Assembly (NCBI GenBank): GCA_045634325.1
Contig: JAZRAA010000053.1
Coordinates: 1-64,000 of the forward strand
Direction of reading: 5' to 3'
DNA length: 64,000 bases
Origin: URNF01 sp045634325
GTDB lineage: Bacteria > Bacillota > Clostridia > Oscillospirales > Acutalibacteraceae
Shown here one piece after another: positions 15,696-24,096 of this stretch. The notes under the pieces are model-generated. The model searched no databases and was not told the origin of the DNA. It worked only from the letters and a program-made list of their open reading frames with translations. Position 1 is the stretch's first letter. The number at the start of each line of letters is the position of its first letter. A program made the position numbers and the translations under genes.

Positions 15696-16994
15696 ATGGC
15701 TGTTATCATTGCAAACGTGCACGCAGGCTCTAAGGCAGAAAAGAAAAAAATTCTCGCCGGTGACCGTTTGCTTGCTATCAACGGCAAGGAAATTACAGAC
15801 GTGCTCGACTATCGCTTTCACTTGCAAAACCGCCGTTTGACACTGCAAATAGAAACTGTGAGCGGCAAAAAACGTCGTGTGGTTATTCGCAAGGCAGAGG
15901 ATGAAGATATTGGTCTGGAATTTGAAACGTATTTAATGGACAAGCAACGTGCTTGTCGTAACAACTGCATTTTTTGTTTCATTGACCAGTTGCCGCAAGG
16001 AATGCGTGAGTCGTTATACTTTAAAGACGATGACAGTCGTTTGTCTTTCTTGTTTGGCAACTATATTACGCTGACCAATTTAACCGAACATGAAATCGAG
16101 CGTATCATCGATATGCATATCAGTCCCATTAACATTTCGGTGCATACCACTTCACCTGCATTGCGTTGCAAAATGATGAACAATCGTTTTGCGGGTGACG
16201 CTTTGCAAACGTTGTATCGTTTTGCACGTGCGGGATTGCAAATCCAGTGTCAGTTGGTGTTGTGCCCCGGGTATAATGATAAAGAAGAATTGCAAAAGAG
16301 CATGGAAGATTTGGCGGCACTGTATCCTGCGGTCACCAGTGTGGCGGCAGTACCCGTAGGCTTGACCAAATATCGTGACGGACTGGCACCGTTGCGCCCG
16401 TTCACCAAAGAGGAATCGGCAGACACCATTGACCGCATGGAAAAAATGGGGAAGAGAATGTTGGAACAGTACGGTACCCGCATTTTCTATCCGTCGGATG
16501 AATGGTATCTTAAAGCGGAAAAACCGTTGCCCGATGCCGATTTCTATGAAGAATTTTCGCAGATAGAAAACGGTGTGGGTATGCTCGCTTTACTCATCAG
16601 TGAATTTAGAGAGGTGTTAGCGGATTGCACTTCGATGCCGCAGGGCAGTAAATTGTGTATTGCTACCGGCAAGGCTGCGGCACCATTTTTACAGTTGCTG
16701 GTTGACGAATGCTGCAAAAAGTGGGATACTGTAAATGCAGAGGTTGTCGGGATAAAAAACGACTTTTTCGGCAGCAATATCACGGTTGCAGGATTGCTGA
16801 CGGGCAAGGATTTGTGCAAGCAACTTGCCGGCAAAAAAATGGACTATTTGTTGCTTTCTCGTAATATGCTTCGTCAGCAAGGGGACTGTTTCTTGGATGA
16901 TACAACCCCTGCCATGTTGGAAGATACGTTACAGACAAAGATTTGTTTTGTAGAGGACAGCGGTGAGGATTTACTCAACGCACTGTTGTTGTAA
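15696..16994 (+). CDS. DUF512 radical SAM-like protein with N-terminal PDZ domain
   Basis: 432 residues. A PDZ-like domain spans about 1-70 (AGDRLLAINGKEITDVLDY). A radical SAM core follows with the cluster motif CRNNCIFCFIDQLP near residues 87-100, then the DUF512 C-terminal domain. The family is conserved in Clostridia and is commonly encoded next to der/engA, as here. Its substrate is unknown; links to tRNA or ribosome modification are speculation. The stop is about 14 bases before the der start with GTAAGGAGG between, so the two are co-translated. Confidence 0.88.
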   Translation: MAVIIANVHAGSKAEKKKILAGDRLLAINGKEITDVLDYRFHLQNRRLTLQIETVSGKKRRVVIRKAEDEDIGLEFETYLMDKQRACRNNCIFCFIDQLPQGMRESLYFKDDDSRLSFLFGNYITLTNLTEHEIERIIDMHISPINISVHTTSPALRCKMMNNRFAGDALQTLYRFARAGLQIQCQLVLCPGYNDKEELQKSMEDLAALYPAVTSVAAVPVGLTKYRDGLAPLRPFTKEESADTIDRMEKMGKRMLEQYGTRIFYPSDEWYLKAEKPLPDADFYEEFSQIENGVGMLALLISEFREVLADCTSMPQGSKLCIATGKAAAPFLQLLVDECCKKWDTVNAEVVGIKNDFFGSNITVAGLLTGKDLCKQLAGKKMDYLLLSRNMLRQQGDCFLDDTTPAMLEDTLQTKICFVEDSGEDLLNALLL

Positions 16995-17007
16995 GGAGGT
17001 ATGTGAA

Positions 17008-18339
17008 ATGGCGCATCCTGTGGTTGCGGTTGTGGGTCGCCCGAATGTAGGAAAATCCACCCTTTTCAATAAATTGATAGGACAAAGATTGTCCATTGTG
17101 CAGGACACGCCCGGCGTCACCCGTGATCGTATTTTTGCGGCTTGCGAGTGGAGTGGCCGCACCTTCATGTTGGCAGATACCGGTGGTATTGAACCCCGTA
17201 CCGATGATGTTTTGCTCTCGCAAATGCGCAGACAGGCGCAGCTGGCTATTGAACAAGCACAGGTGATTGTGTTTGTGGCGGATATTGTGTCGGGTGTGAC
17301 TGCTGCCGACCAAGAGATTGCTGTGATGCTCAAAAAATCCGGCAAACCGGTGGTACTGTGCATCAACAAATGTGATAATCTTGGCGGTTTGCCTGCTGAT
17401 TTTTATGAGTTTTATAATCTCGGCTTGGGTGACCCGATTGCCGTATCTTCGGTACACGGTCACGGCACAGGTGACCTGTTGGATGCGGTGCTGGAATATT
17501 TACCCGAAGAACAGGAAGTGGAGGAAGAAACCGATACCATTCGTGTGGCAGTTATCGGTAAACCCAATGCGGGTAAATCTTCGCTCATCAACTGTATAGC
17601 CGGTGAAGAACGCTCGATTGTTTCGGACATTGCGGGTACGACACGTGATGCAATTGACACCGAAATTCACAATGAATACGGTGATTTTGTGTTCATTGAT
17701 ACGGCGGGTTTGCGCCGCAAAAGCCGTGTGGACGATGCAATTGAAAAGTTTAGTGTTTTGCGTGCACAGATGGCGGTGGACCGTGCGGATGTGTGTGTGA
17801 TTATGATTGATGCCACCGAGGGCTTTACCGAACAGGATAGCAAAGTGGCGGGTATTGCGCATGAACAGGGCAAAGCGTGCATTATCGCTGTGAATAAATG
17901 GGATGCCGTCGAAAAGGACGACAAGACCATGGATGCTATGCGTAAGAAATTGATGGTTGATTTTTCGTTCATGTCGTATGCGCCGTTTATATTCATTTCC
18001 GCGAAAACAGGTCAGCGTATTCCGCGCTTATTTGAATTGATTAAATTCGTGGCGCAACAGAATTCCATGCGCATTTCTACCGGTATGCTCAATGACGTGT
18101 TGGCGGAGGCGACGGCACGTGTGCAACCGCCCACCGATAAAGGTAAGCGTTTGCGTATATACTATATGACACAACCTTCTACCAAACCGCCGACGTTTGT
18201 GTGTTTTGTCAACAAAGCGGAATTGTTCCATTTCTCGTATCAACGATATCTGGAAAATCAAATCCGTGACACATTCGGTTTGGAAGGCACGCCGGTGCGG
18301 TTTATTGTACGTGAAAAAGGCGAGAATCCTAAACGCTAG
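17008..18339 (+). CDS. der: Ribosome-associated GTPase Der (EngA)
   Basis: Essential double-GTPase needed for 50S assembly. The 443-residue protein has two G domains: GRPNVGKSTL near residue 9 with DTPG and NKCD, and GKPNAGKSSL near residue 183 with DTAG and NKWD. A C-terminal KH-like domain (about 355-443) contacts rRNA. ATG 17008 follows AAGGAGG. An upstream extension of the frame overlaps the previous gene and is not used. Operon: DUF512, der, plsY. Confidence 0.97.
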   Translation: MAHPVVAVVGRPNVGKSTLFNKLIGQRLSIVQDTPGVTRDRIFAACEWSGRTFMLADTGGIEPRTDDVLLSQMRRQAQLAIEQAQVIVFVADIVSGVTAADQEIAVMLKKSGKPVVLCINKCDNLGGLPADFYEFYNLGLGDPIAVSSVHGHGTGDLLDAVLEYLPEEQEVEEETDTIRVAVIGKPNAGKSSLINCIAGEERSIVSDIAGTTRDAIDTEIHNEYGDFVFIDTAGLRRKSRVDDAIEKFSVLRAQMAVDRADVCVIMIDATEGFTEQDSKVAGIAHEQGKACIIAVNKWDAVEKDDKTMDAMRKKLMVDFSFMSYAPFIFISAKTGQRIPRLFELIKFVAQQNSMRISTGMLNDVLAEATARVQPPTDKGKRLRIYYMTQPSTKPPTFVCFVNKAELFHFSYQRYLENQIRDTFGLEGTPVRFIVREKGENPKR

Positions 18340-18354
18340 GAAGGAGAACCATAC

Positions 18355-19062
18355 ATGTTGCAAAACATTCCTGCCGCCCTCCAAAACAGTTGGCTGGCAA
18401 TCGTATTGACGGTAGTGATTGCGTATTTGCTCGGTAGTGTGAGCAGTGCTGTTATTGTTTCCAAGACGCTTTTCAGAGAAGATGTGCGTGAAAAGGGAAG
18501 CGGTAATGCGGGTGCTACCAACGTGCTGCGCAACTATGGTAAAAAAGCTGCGTTGTATACCACTATCGGTGATTTACTTAAAAGTATGATAGCGGTGTTC
18601 GTTGGTGGCTTGTTGCTGGAATACCTGCAACTTACCCATGCTGAAGGCATCAGTGAGGAAAGTTTGCGGATAATCGGTCGATATTTGGGCGGTGCAGTAT
18701 GTGTGTTTGGACACCTTTTTCCGATTTATTTCGGTTTTAAAGGTGGCAAAGGTGTGATGACAGCACTCGGCTTGATTCTGATTCTCGATTTCCGTGTTGC
18801 GCTTTTGTGCTTGTCGGTGTTCGGCGTTGTCGTAGCACTTAGTCGTATGGTTTCCTTGGGTTCGGTGCTTGCGGTGTTTATAGCACCATTTTTGGTATAT
18901 TATTTCGGTACGTATATCGACCATCGTTCGCCTGCGGCGGTTGCGTTTTGTGTGACGGTGATTGCGGTGATTGTTCTCACTATCATTTTGAAACACAGTA
19001 CCAATATTGTGCGTATTTTTAAAGGTACCGAGAGTAAATTGCAAAGCAAAAATAAAAAGTAA
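18355..19062 (+). CDS. plsY: Acyl-phosphate:glycerol-3-phosphate acyltransferase
   Basis: First acylation of glycerol-3-phosphate in phospholipid synthesis, using acyl-phosphate made by PlsX. The 235-residue protein has five or more membrane spans. It carries the three PlsY motifs: GSGNAGATNVLR near residue 45, GHLFPIYFGFKGGKG near 120 and a third conserved loop around 190. An AAGGAGA site precedes the ATG. Directly after der, an arrangement common in Firmicutes. Slightly longer than the about 200-residue norm owing to a loop near residues 75-95. Confidence 0.95.
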   Translation: MLQNIPAALQNSWLAIVLTVVIAYLLGSVSSAVIVSKTLFREDVREKGSGNAGATNVLRNYGKKAALYTTIGDLLKSMIAVFVGGLLLEYLQLTHAEGISEESLRIIGRYLGGAVCVFGHLFPIYFGFKGGKGVMTALGLILILDFRVALLCLSVFGVVVALSRMVSLGSVLAVFIAPFLVYYFGTYIDHRSPAAVAFCVTVIAVIVLTIILKHSTNIVRIFKGTESKLQSKNKK

Positions 19063-19066
19063 AAAT

Positions 19067-19104
19067 AAAAACGGCAAGTAACTTTTGTTACTTGCCGTTT
19101 TTTC
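19067..19104. terminator. Bidirectional terminator between convergent operons
   Basis: Stem AAAACGGCAAGTAAC/GTTACTTGCCGTTTT with a TTTT loop and flanking A and T runs. Ends plsY from one side and the rsmD operon from the other. Confidence 0.88.
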
Positions 19105-19110
19105 ATTATA

Positions 19111-19596
19111 TTATGCTTCGTCCTCTTCGTACATGAGCTTTTGAGCGGGAGTGCGAATGGCTTGTTTTGCTTGTCGTACTTCCACCAATTGTGCACTTAA
19201 AGATTCTTCTGTCTTTTTCAATATGTTTTCTGCGAAATCTTGTGCACTCTTACGCATTTCTTTGGTGCGTTTTTGTGTCACGTTAAGGATTTCGTTTGCT
19301 TTTGCCTGCGCTTGCAATACCACTTCTTCTTTGGAAACCATGGTGCGTTGGCGTTCTTCGGCGGTGCGGATGATGCTTTCTGCTTCACGCTTGGCATCAT
19401 TGAGAATATCAGCGCGGTCGGAAACAATGCGTTTGGCTTGTTGCACTTCTGCCGGCAGATTGGCACGGATATCATCTAAAATATCCCGCAAGGTTTCCGC
19501 TTCTACCAGGCATTTTCCGCCGGATAACGGCACGACATACGCTTTATCCAAAATATCGTCGATTTTCTCCAATAATTCTTCAATACTGACAGCCAT
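19111..19596 (-). CDS. Coiled-coil protein in the rsmD-coaD operon
   Basis: 161 residues, almost entirely helical with heptad-like repeats from about 50 to 145 (rich in A, E, K, Q, R), resembling ATP-synthase b-subunit or DivIVA-like stalks. The first 40 residues (VSIEELLEKIDDILDKAYVVPLSGGKCLV) form a conserved head. Proteins of this kind lie beside coaD in many Clostridia and are labelled ATPase without an ATP-binding motif. The function is unknown. The start overlaps the coaD stop (TAATG), implying coupling. Confidence 0.75.
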   Translation of the reverse strand: MAVSIEELLEKIDDILDKAYVVPLSGGKCLVEAETLRDILDDIRANLPAEVQQAKRIVSDRADILNDAKREAESIIRTAEERQRTMVSKEEVVLQAQAKANEILNVTQKRTKEMRKSAQDFAENILKKTEESLSAQLVEVRQAKQAIRTPAQKLMYEEDEA

Positions 19597-20084
19597 TACT
19601 CATGTTCCTTTCTGATTTTGTTTATTATATCCGGCAAAATACAAGCCGGTACAAATTCTGTAATATCTGCGCCGAGAGTGGCGACCTGTCGCACCAAACT
19701 GGATGACAAATACATGTGTTCCGCTTTGGTGGTGAAAAAGACGGTTTCCGCTTGCGGACAAAGTTTGCGGTTGGTGAGTGCCATCTGGAATTCATATTCG
19801 AAATCCGAAACGGCGCGCAAGCCTTTGACAATGGCAACGGCTTTTTTCTCCTTCACATAATCGGCGAGCAACCCGTCAAAACTCTCAATTTCCACATTGT
19901 TAAGCTCGATGGTGCAGCGTTTTAAGAAATCTACACGTTCTTCCTTAGTGAAGATGGGGGATTTTGCCGCATTTGGCATTACCACCACAATCACCTTATC
20001 AAACAGTTCTGAAGCACGGGTAATAATGTCGAGATGTCCGTGGGTGACAGGGTCAAAACTGCCGGGACAAACAGCGATTTTCAT
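19596..20084 (-). CDS. coaD: Phosphopantetheine adenylyltransferase
   Basis: Fourth step of coenzyme A synthesis: transfers AMP from ATP to 4'-phosphopantetheine. The 162-residue protein has the nucleotidyltransferase motif GSFDPVTHGHLDII at residues 8-21 and the second motif around YLSSSLVRQVA (ISSS-type) near residue 127. Encoded directly after rsmD (a 4-base gap), the standard Firmicute order. Confidence 0.97.
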   Translation of the reverse strand: MKIAVCPGSFDPVTHGHLDIITRASELFDKVIVVVMPNAAKSPIFTKEERVDFLKRCTIELNNVEIESFDGLLADYVKEKKAVAIVKGLRAVSDFEYEFQMALTNRKLCPQAETVFFTTKAEHMYLSSSLVRQVATLGADITEFVPACILPDIINKIRKEHE

Positions 20085-20088
20085 GCAG

Positions 20089-20628
20089 TCAATCCTTTCT
20101 GCGATACACGGTTATACAAACCCGTCCGTAACGGTAGGTGCGATACAGTTGTAAAGCATCTACGGTTTCGGGCAGTTGTTCTGTTTGGTCACTTTCACAC
20201 ACCACCAAACCGCCTGCCGCAATTTTCTGTGCAGCCGCGTTGAGCGTGGCCAACAATAAATCTGACGCATACGGCGGATCTAACAGGATGATGTCGTATA
20301 CATCGGCGGTGCGGGTGATATAGGTGAGTGCATCGGTGTTGAGTATCTGCGCTTTATCGGTTAGTTTTGCGGCTTGGACGTTACGCTTGATAATATCCGT
20401 GGCGGCTTTGTTGCGGTCAACGAACACACAATGATTGGCACCGCGGCTGAGGGCTTCAATGCCGAGCTGTCCACAGCCGGCAAACAAGTCCAGCACACGC
20501 CGTCCGGGCAAATCGAATTGTATCGCAGAAAACAAGCCTTCTTTGACACGCTCTGCAGTAGGGCGGGTAGTTTCGCCCGGTAGGGTTTCCAAACGACAAC
20601 CGCGGGCAATACCTGTAATAACGCGCAT
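20089..20628 (-). CDS. rsmD: 16S rRNA (guanine966-N2)-methyltransferase
   Basis: Methylates G966 of 16S rRNA using S-adenosylmethionine. The 179-residue protein has the N-terminal RVITGIARG strand, SAM-binding VLDLFAGCGQLGIEAL near residue 44 and catalytic LDPPY near residue 117. A GGAGAAC site and an upstream promoter support the start. First gene of the rsmD-coaD-coiled-coil operon. Confidence 0.95.
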   Translation of the reverse strand: MRVITGIARGCRLETLPGETTRPTAERVKEGLFSAIQFDLPGRRVLDLFAGCGQLGIEALSRGANHCVFVDRNKAATDIIKRNVQAAKLTDKAQILNTDALTYITRTADVYDIILLDPPYASDLLLATLNAAAQKIAAGGLVVCESDQTEQLPETVDALQLYRTYRYGRVCITVYRRKD

Positions 20629-20642
20629 AATGTTCTCCTTTT

Positions 20643-20672
20643 AGTATACTACAGTTATATATGAGATGTCAA
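20643..20672 (-). promoter_or_regulatory. Promoter of the rsmD operon
   Basis: Minus-strand TTGACA (20667-20672), 18-bp spacer, TATACT (20643-20648). Confidence 0.8.
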
Positions 20673-20683
20673 ATCTTATCAAA

Positions 20684-21607
20684 TTATCTGTCCCATAAAT
20701 TTTCAGCGTAAATACCGTTTTTGGCCATATCTTCCAGAGCGGCACGCACGGCGGGAAGGTCAGCGGAATAGGTCATGCCGTACCATTTATCGGGAGTAGT
20801 CAAAACGGTGACGTCTGCCAGACCGCTTTCCATCATATAATTGACTACAGACGGCAGATAAAATTCCGATTTGAGAGCGGTGCCGTTTTCTTCAAGGAAA
20901 CGAATAAATTGTTGCTCAAAGGTTTGAAGAGAACCGGCAGGGAAAGCCCAGCAGTTCATGGAAACGGGGCAACCAGCGGGCAGTTTCACCCAGGTTTCAC
21001 CGTCATCTTCGGTATACATTGGCACACCGTCTTTCAATTCGATATGGGTGCGCTCTACCAAAGAGGTGAGCTTACCGTTTTGATCGGTTTCGCAAATACC
21101 ACGGGAAACGTATCCGTTTTCGGTTAACGTGTTTTCAAGCATATATCCCGCCATCGCAAGATGCTTTTTCTCGCTTTCTTGCGGCTTTTTCAGGAAATCA
21201 GCAAGCAAGCGAAAGCCCTCAATGCCGTAGTAGTCATCAGCGTTAATGACCGCAAAAGCACCTTTGATAACGTCTTTGCAACATAACACCGCGTGGCCTG
21301 TACCCCAAGGTTTTTCTCGGCCTTCGGGCACGGCGAAACCGTCCGGTAATTTATCCAGTTCTTGATACACATATTGCACCGGCGCATATTTTTCAATACG
21401 GTTGCCGATATTCTCCTTGAAAGCATCCTCAATAGCATGTTTGATAACGAATACCACGTCACCAAAGCCTGCGGCAAGCGCGTCGTGGATGGAATAATCG
21501 ATAATGAGTTCACCTGCGGGGCCTACGGGGGTCAATTGTTTTAATCCGCCGAAACGGCTTCCCATGCCCGCCGCCATAATGACAAGAGTAGGTTTTTGAT
21601 TTTGCAT
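20684..21607 (-). CDS. Sugar-nucleotide-type nucleotidyltransferase
   Basis: A 307-residue NTP-transferase fold protein. The N-terminal nucleotide loop reads MAAGMGSRFGGLKQLTPVGP (residues about 11-30), followed by PWGTGHAVL near 113 and the metal-binding NADDYYG near 134, as in glucose-1-phosphate nucleotidylyltransferases. The substrate is not certain; UTP/sugar-1-phosphate is likely. It is divergent from galE, a UDP-sugar enzyme, which suits a role in UDP-hexose or cell-envelope sugar supply. An AAGGAGAAT site precedes the ATG. Confidence 0.8.
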   Translation of the reverse strand: MQNQKPTLVIMAAGMGSRFGGLKQLTPVGPAGELIIDYSIHDALAAGFGDVVFVIKHAIEDAFKENIGNRIEKYAPVQYVYQELDKLPDGFAVPEGREKPWGTGHAVLCCKDVIKGAFAVINADDYYGIEGFRLLADFLKKPQESEKKHLAMAGYMLENTLTENGYVSRGICETDQNGKLTSLVERTHIELKDGVPMYTEDDGETWVKLPAGCPVSMNCWAFPAGSLQTFEQQFIRFLEENGTALKSEFYLPSVVNYMMESGLADVTVLTTPDKWYGMTYSADLPAVRAALEDMAKNGIYAENLWDR

Positions 21608-21654
21608 AGTGTATTCTCCTTTACAAAAATCGGTATTTGTGCAACAAAAATCTC

Positions 21655-21682
21655 TTGCTATTTACACAAAAACTGCTATAAT
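21655..21682 (+). promoter_or_regulatory. Promoter of galE
   Basis: TTGCTA (21655-21660), 16-bp spacer, TATAAT (21677-21682) with an upstream TGC (extended -10). Confidence 0.75.
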
Positions 21683-21720
21683 ATAAAGTGTTATATACAT
21701 TATACAACGGAGGAATGAAA

Positions 21721-22737
21721 ATGGCAATACTTATTACGGGTGGTTGCGGATTTATTGGTTCGCATACTTGCATCGAAATGTTAGAAGCCGGCTATGATAT
21801 TGTGGTGCTGGATAATTATTACAATTCTAACCCGATTGCCTTGGAGCGCGTGAAAGAGTTGTCGGGTAAAGATTTTCCGTTTTACGAGTGCGATATCCGC
21901 GATGCAGAGGGCTTGCGTAAAATTTTCCAAAAACACAGCATTGAGGCGGTCATTCATTTTGCAGGCTTGAAAGCGGTGGGCGAATCGGTGCAAAAACCGC
22001 TTACCTATTATGATAATAATATCAGCGGCACTGTTACATTGTGTCAGGTGATGGCCGAATTTGGCTGCAAACGTATCATTTTCAGCTCTTCCGCTACGGT
22101 TTATGGTATGTCCAATCCGTCACCGTTGCTCGAAACCTATAAGACCGGTGACTGCACCAATCCGTATGGCCGCACCAAATATTTTATCGAAGAAATTTTA
22201 AAAGACGTGTGCATTTCGGACAGCGAGTGGAGTGTAGTGTTGTTGCGCTACTTCAATCCCATCGGCGCGCATGTCAGCGGTCGAATTGGTGAAAATCCCA
22301 ATGGCATTCCCAATAATTTGATGCCGTATGTATCGCAGGTTGCTATCGGCAGACGAGAGTTTTTGTCTGTATTCGGCGATGATTATGATACCCCCGACGG
22401 CACCGGCGTGCGCGACTATATCCATGTTGTTGATTTGGCAAAAGGTCATGTTAAAGCAGTTGATTACGCTTTGGATAACAAAGGCGCTGAGGTGTTCAAT
22501 CTCGGCACCGGCAACGGCAGCAGTGTGCTGGATTTAGTGAAAACATTTGAGAAGGTCAACGGTGTTCCCGTGCCGTATAAGATTGTTCCACGCCGTCCCG
22601 GTGACGTGGCAACTTGTTATTCCGACCCGACAAAAGCGAAAGAAAAACTGCACTGGGTTGCAGAGAAAAACCTCGAAGATATGTGCCGCGACACATGGCG
22701 TTGGCAATCGCAAAACCCTAACGGATTTGAAGAATAA
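21721..22737 (+). CDS. galE: UDP-glucose 4-epimerase
   Basis: Interconverts UDP-glucose and UDP-galactose with bound NAD (Leloir pathway, envelope sugar supply). The 338-residue short-chain dehydrogenase fold has GGCGFIGSHT at the N-terminus (NAD-binding GxxGxxG), the catalytic SSSATVYG and the YGRTK (YxxxK) pair near residues 149-153. ATG 21721 is favoured by the GGAGG seven bases upstream; an ATG six bases earlier is too close. Ended by a strong bidirectional terminator. Confidence 0.95.
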   Translation: MAILITGGCGFIGSHTCIEMLEAGYDIVVLDNYYNSNPIALERVKELSGKDFPFYECDIRDAEGLRKIFQKHSIEAVIHFAGLKAVGESVQKPLTYYDNNISGTVTLCQVMAEFGCKRIIFSSSATVYGMSNPSPLLETYKTGDCTNPYGRTKYFIEEILKDVCISDSEWSVVLLRYFNPIGAHVSGRIGENPNGIPNNLMPYVSQVAIGRREFLSVFGDDYDTPDGTGVRDYIHVVDLAKGHVKAVDYALDNKGAEVFNLGTGNGSSVLDLVKTFEKVNGVPVPYKIVPRRPGDVATCYSDPTKAKEKLHWVAEKNLEDMCRDTWRWQSQNPNGFEE

Positions 22738-22738
22738 T

Positions 22739-22772
22739 AAAAAACGCACAGTTCTTTGAACTGTGCGTTTTT
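22739..22772. terminator. Bidirectional terminator galE / rubredoxin operon
   Basis: Stem AAAACGCACAGTTC/GAACTGTGCGTTTT with a TTT loop. Confidence 0.88.
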
Positions 22773-22780
22773 TGCTTTTT

Positions 22781-22936
22781 TTACGCTTCTTCAAAAGCGT
22801 CTTTACCCAAACCGCAGGTGGGGCAGAGCCAATCTTCCGGTACGTCTTCCCAAGCCGTGCCGGGAGCAACACCGTTATCCGGGTCACCGATTGCAGGGTC
22901 GTACTCATACCCACAAGGGCAGATATATTTTTTCAT
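22781..22936 (-). CDS. Rubredoxin
   Basis: A 51-residue iron-sulfur electron carrier with the conserved core DPDNGVAPGTAWEDVPEDW and the second iron-binding pair CPTCG. The first pair reads C-P-C-G at residues 6-9, with one residue between the cysteines instead of the usual two. It presumably feeds electrons to the rubrerythrin encoded just upstream, to reduce peroxide. ATG 22936 follows AAGGAGATG. Last gene of the perR-rbr-rubredoxin operon. Confidence 0.88.
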   Translation of the reverse strand: MKKYICPCGYEYDPAIGDPDNGVAPGTAWEDVPEDWLCPTCGLGKDAFEEA

Positions 22937-22988
22937 ATTTTCATCTCCTTTGTGTGAGTGTTCCCGCGGGTTGCGGGAATATACATCC

Positions 22989-23537
22989 TTAGCCGAAATA
23001 TCTGTTGAGGAGACCTTCAAATGCTTTACCATGACGAGCTTCATCGCGTGCCATTTCATGCACGGTGTCATGGATAGCGTCCAGACCTAATTCTTTTGCC
23101 AGTTTGGCGAGTTCGAATTTGCCCATGGTAGCGCCGTTTTCGGCTTCTACGCGCATTTCCAGATTCTTTTTGGTGGAGTCGGTCACCACTTCACCCAGCA
23201 GTTCCGCGAATTTAGCGGCATGCTCCGCCTCTTCGTAGGCAGCTTTTTCCCAGTAGAGACCGATTTCCGGGTAGCCTTCACGATGTGCTACACGCGCCAT
23301 GGCGAGATACATACCCACTTCGGAGCATTCGCCTTCGAAATTGGCTCGCAGGCCTTCGATGATGCGCTCGTCAACACCTTTTGCTACGCCGACAACGTGT
23401 TCGGCAGCCCAGGTTTTCTCCGCGCCGCCAACCTCTTTAAATTTAGAAGCGGGAACTTTGCACTGGGGGCAGGTGAAACCTTCCGACAGTTCGCCTTCAT
23501 GAACATAACCACATACAGAACATACATACTTTTTCAT
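22989..23537 (-). CDS. rbr: Reverse rubrerythrin
   Basis: Peroxidase of anaerobes that reduces hydrogen peroxide to water. The 182-residue protein has the rubredoxin domain at the N-terminus (CSVCGYVHEG, CPQCKVP), then a ferritin-like di-iron four-helix domain with ExxH motifs (EEAEHAAKF around residue 105 and RDEARHGKAF near the C-terminus). This is the inverted domain order of clostridial reverse rubrerythrins. ATG 23537 follows GGAGGAAAA. Together with the rubredoxin and PerR-like regulator it forms an oxidative-stress operon. Confidence 0.93.
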   Translation of the reverse strand: MKKYVCSVCGYVHEGELSEGFTCPQCKVPASKFKEVGGAEKTWAAEHVVGVAKGVDERIIEGLRANFEGECSEVGMYLAMARVAHREGYPEIGLYWEKAAYEEAEHAAKFAELLGEVVTDSTKKNLEMRVEAENGATMGKFELAKLAKELGLDAIHDTVHEMARDEARHGKAFEGLLNRYFG

Positions 23538-23555
23538 AACTTTTTCCTCCAAAAT

Positions 23556-23963
23556 TTAATGTTTTTTTGTTACACAGTTGCGGCAGATACCGGAGCAATA
23601 AACATCGTGATCCGCTATCTGAAAGCCGTCTAAATGCGACACCTGCATATTTTCCGCTGAAAATGGGAAATCATATACTGTTCCACATTGCTTACAGCGA
23701 AAATGTCCGTGCTCGTTGGCGTTTGCATCAAACCGTTTGACACCGGGTTCGATGGTCACCAGTCGCACCAGTCCTGCTTCGATCAATGCATCCATCGTGT
23801 TATAGATGGTCATCAGCGAACAGGGGAAAGGCAGGTTTTCGTGAATCACTTCAGCACGAGGGTGTTCGGGATGTGTCAGCAGATACTGATACATTGCCAC
23901 GCGCTGTGCGGTGGGTCGTAACCCTTTTTCTTTTAAAATTTTAACAACTTCTTGTTCCGTCAT
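23556..23963 (-). CDS. perR: Fur-family peroxide regulator (PerR-like)
   Basis: A 135-residue repressor: winged helix at about 10-75 (RPTAQRVAMYQYLL, SLMTIYNTMDALIEAGLV), then the dimerisation/metal domain with HGHFRCKQCG and a C-terminal CSGICRNC zinc site (Cys4). PerR-type sensing is inferred from its position upstream of rubrerythrin and from a PerR-like box in its own promoter. ATG 23963 is chosen because the upstream GTG lies inside the ribosome site GAGAGGTG. Confidence 0.88.
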   Translation of the reverse strand: MTEQEVVKILKEKGLRPTAQRVAMYQYLLTHPEHPRAEVIHENLPFPCSLMTIYNTMDALIEAGLVRLVTIEPGVKRFDANANEHGHFRCKQCGTVYDFPFSAENMQVSHLDGFQIADHDVYCSGICRNCVTKKH

Positions 23964-23995
23964 AGCGCTCACCTCTCTTTTGAATGATTACAATA

Positions 23996-24026
23996 TTATA
24001 ATAATTCAAAGTTTTGAATTTGTCAA
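23996..24026 (-). promoter_or_regulatory. perR promoter with PerR box and inverted repeat
   Basis: Minus-strand TTGACA (24021-24026), 17-bp spacer, TATTAT (23998-24003). The sequence TTATAATAATTCAAA at 23996-24010 matches the TTATAATNATTATAA PerR box except for two positions. A perfect AATTCAAA/TTTGAATT inverted repeat (24003-24020) fills the spacer. This suggests autorepression relieved by peroxide. Confidence 0.75.
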
Positions 24027-24096
24027 TACTTTTTTTCAAAAAATTATTCTTTTTTTACGTACATATATATACCATATAATATGGAGGGTGACATAT

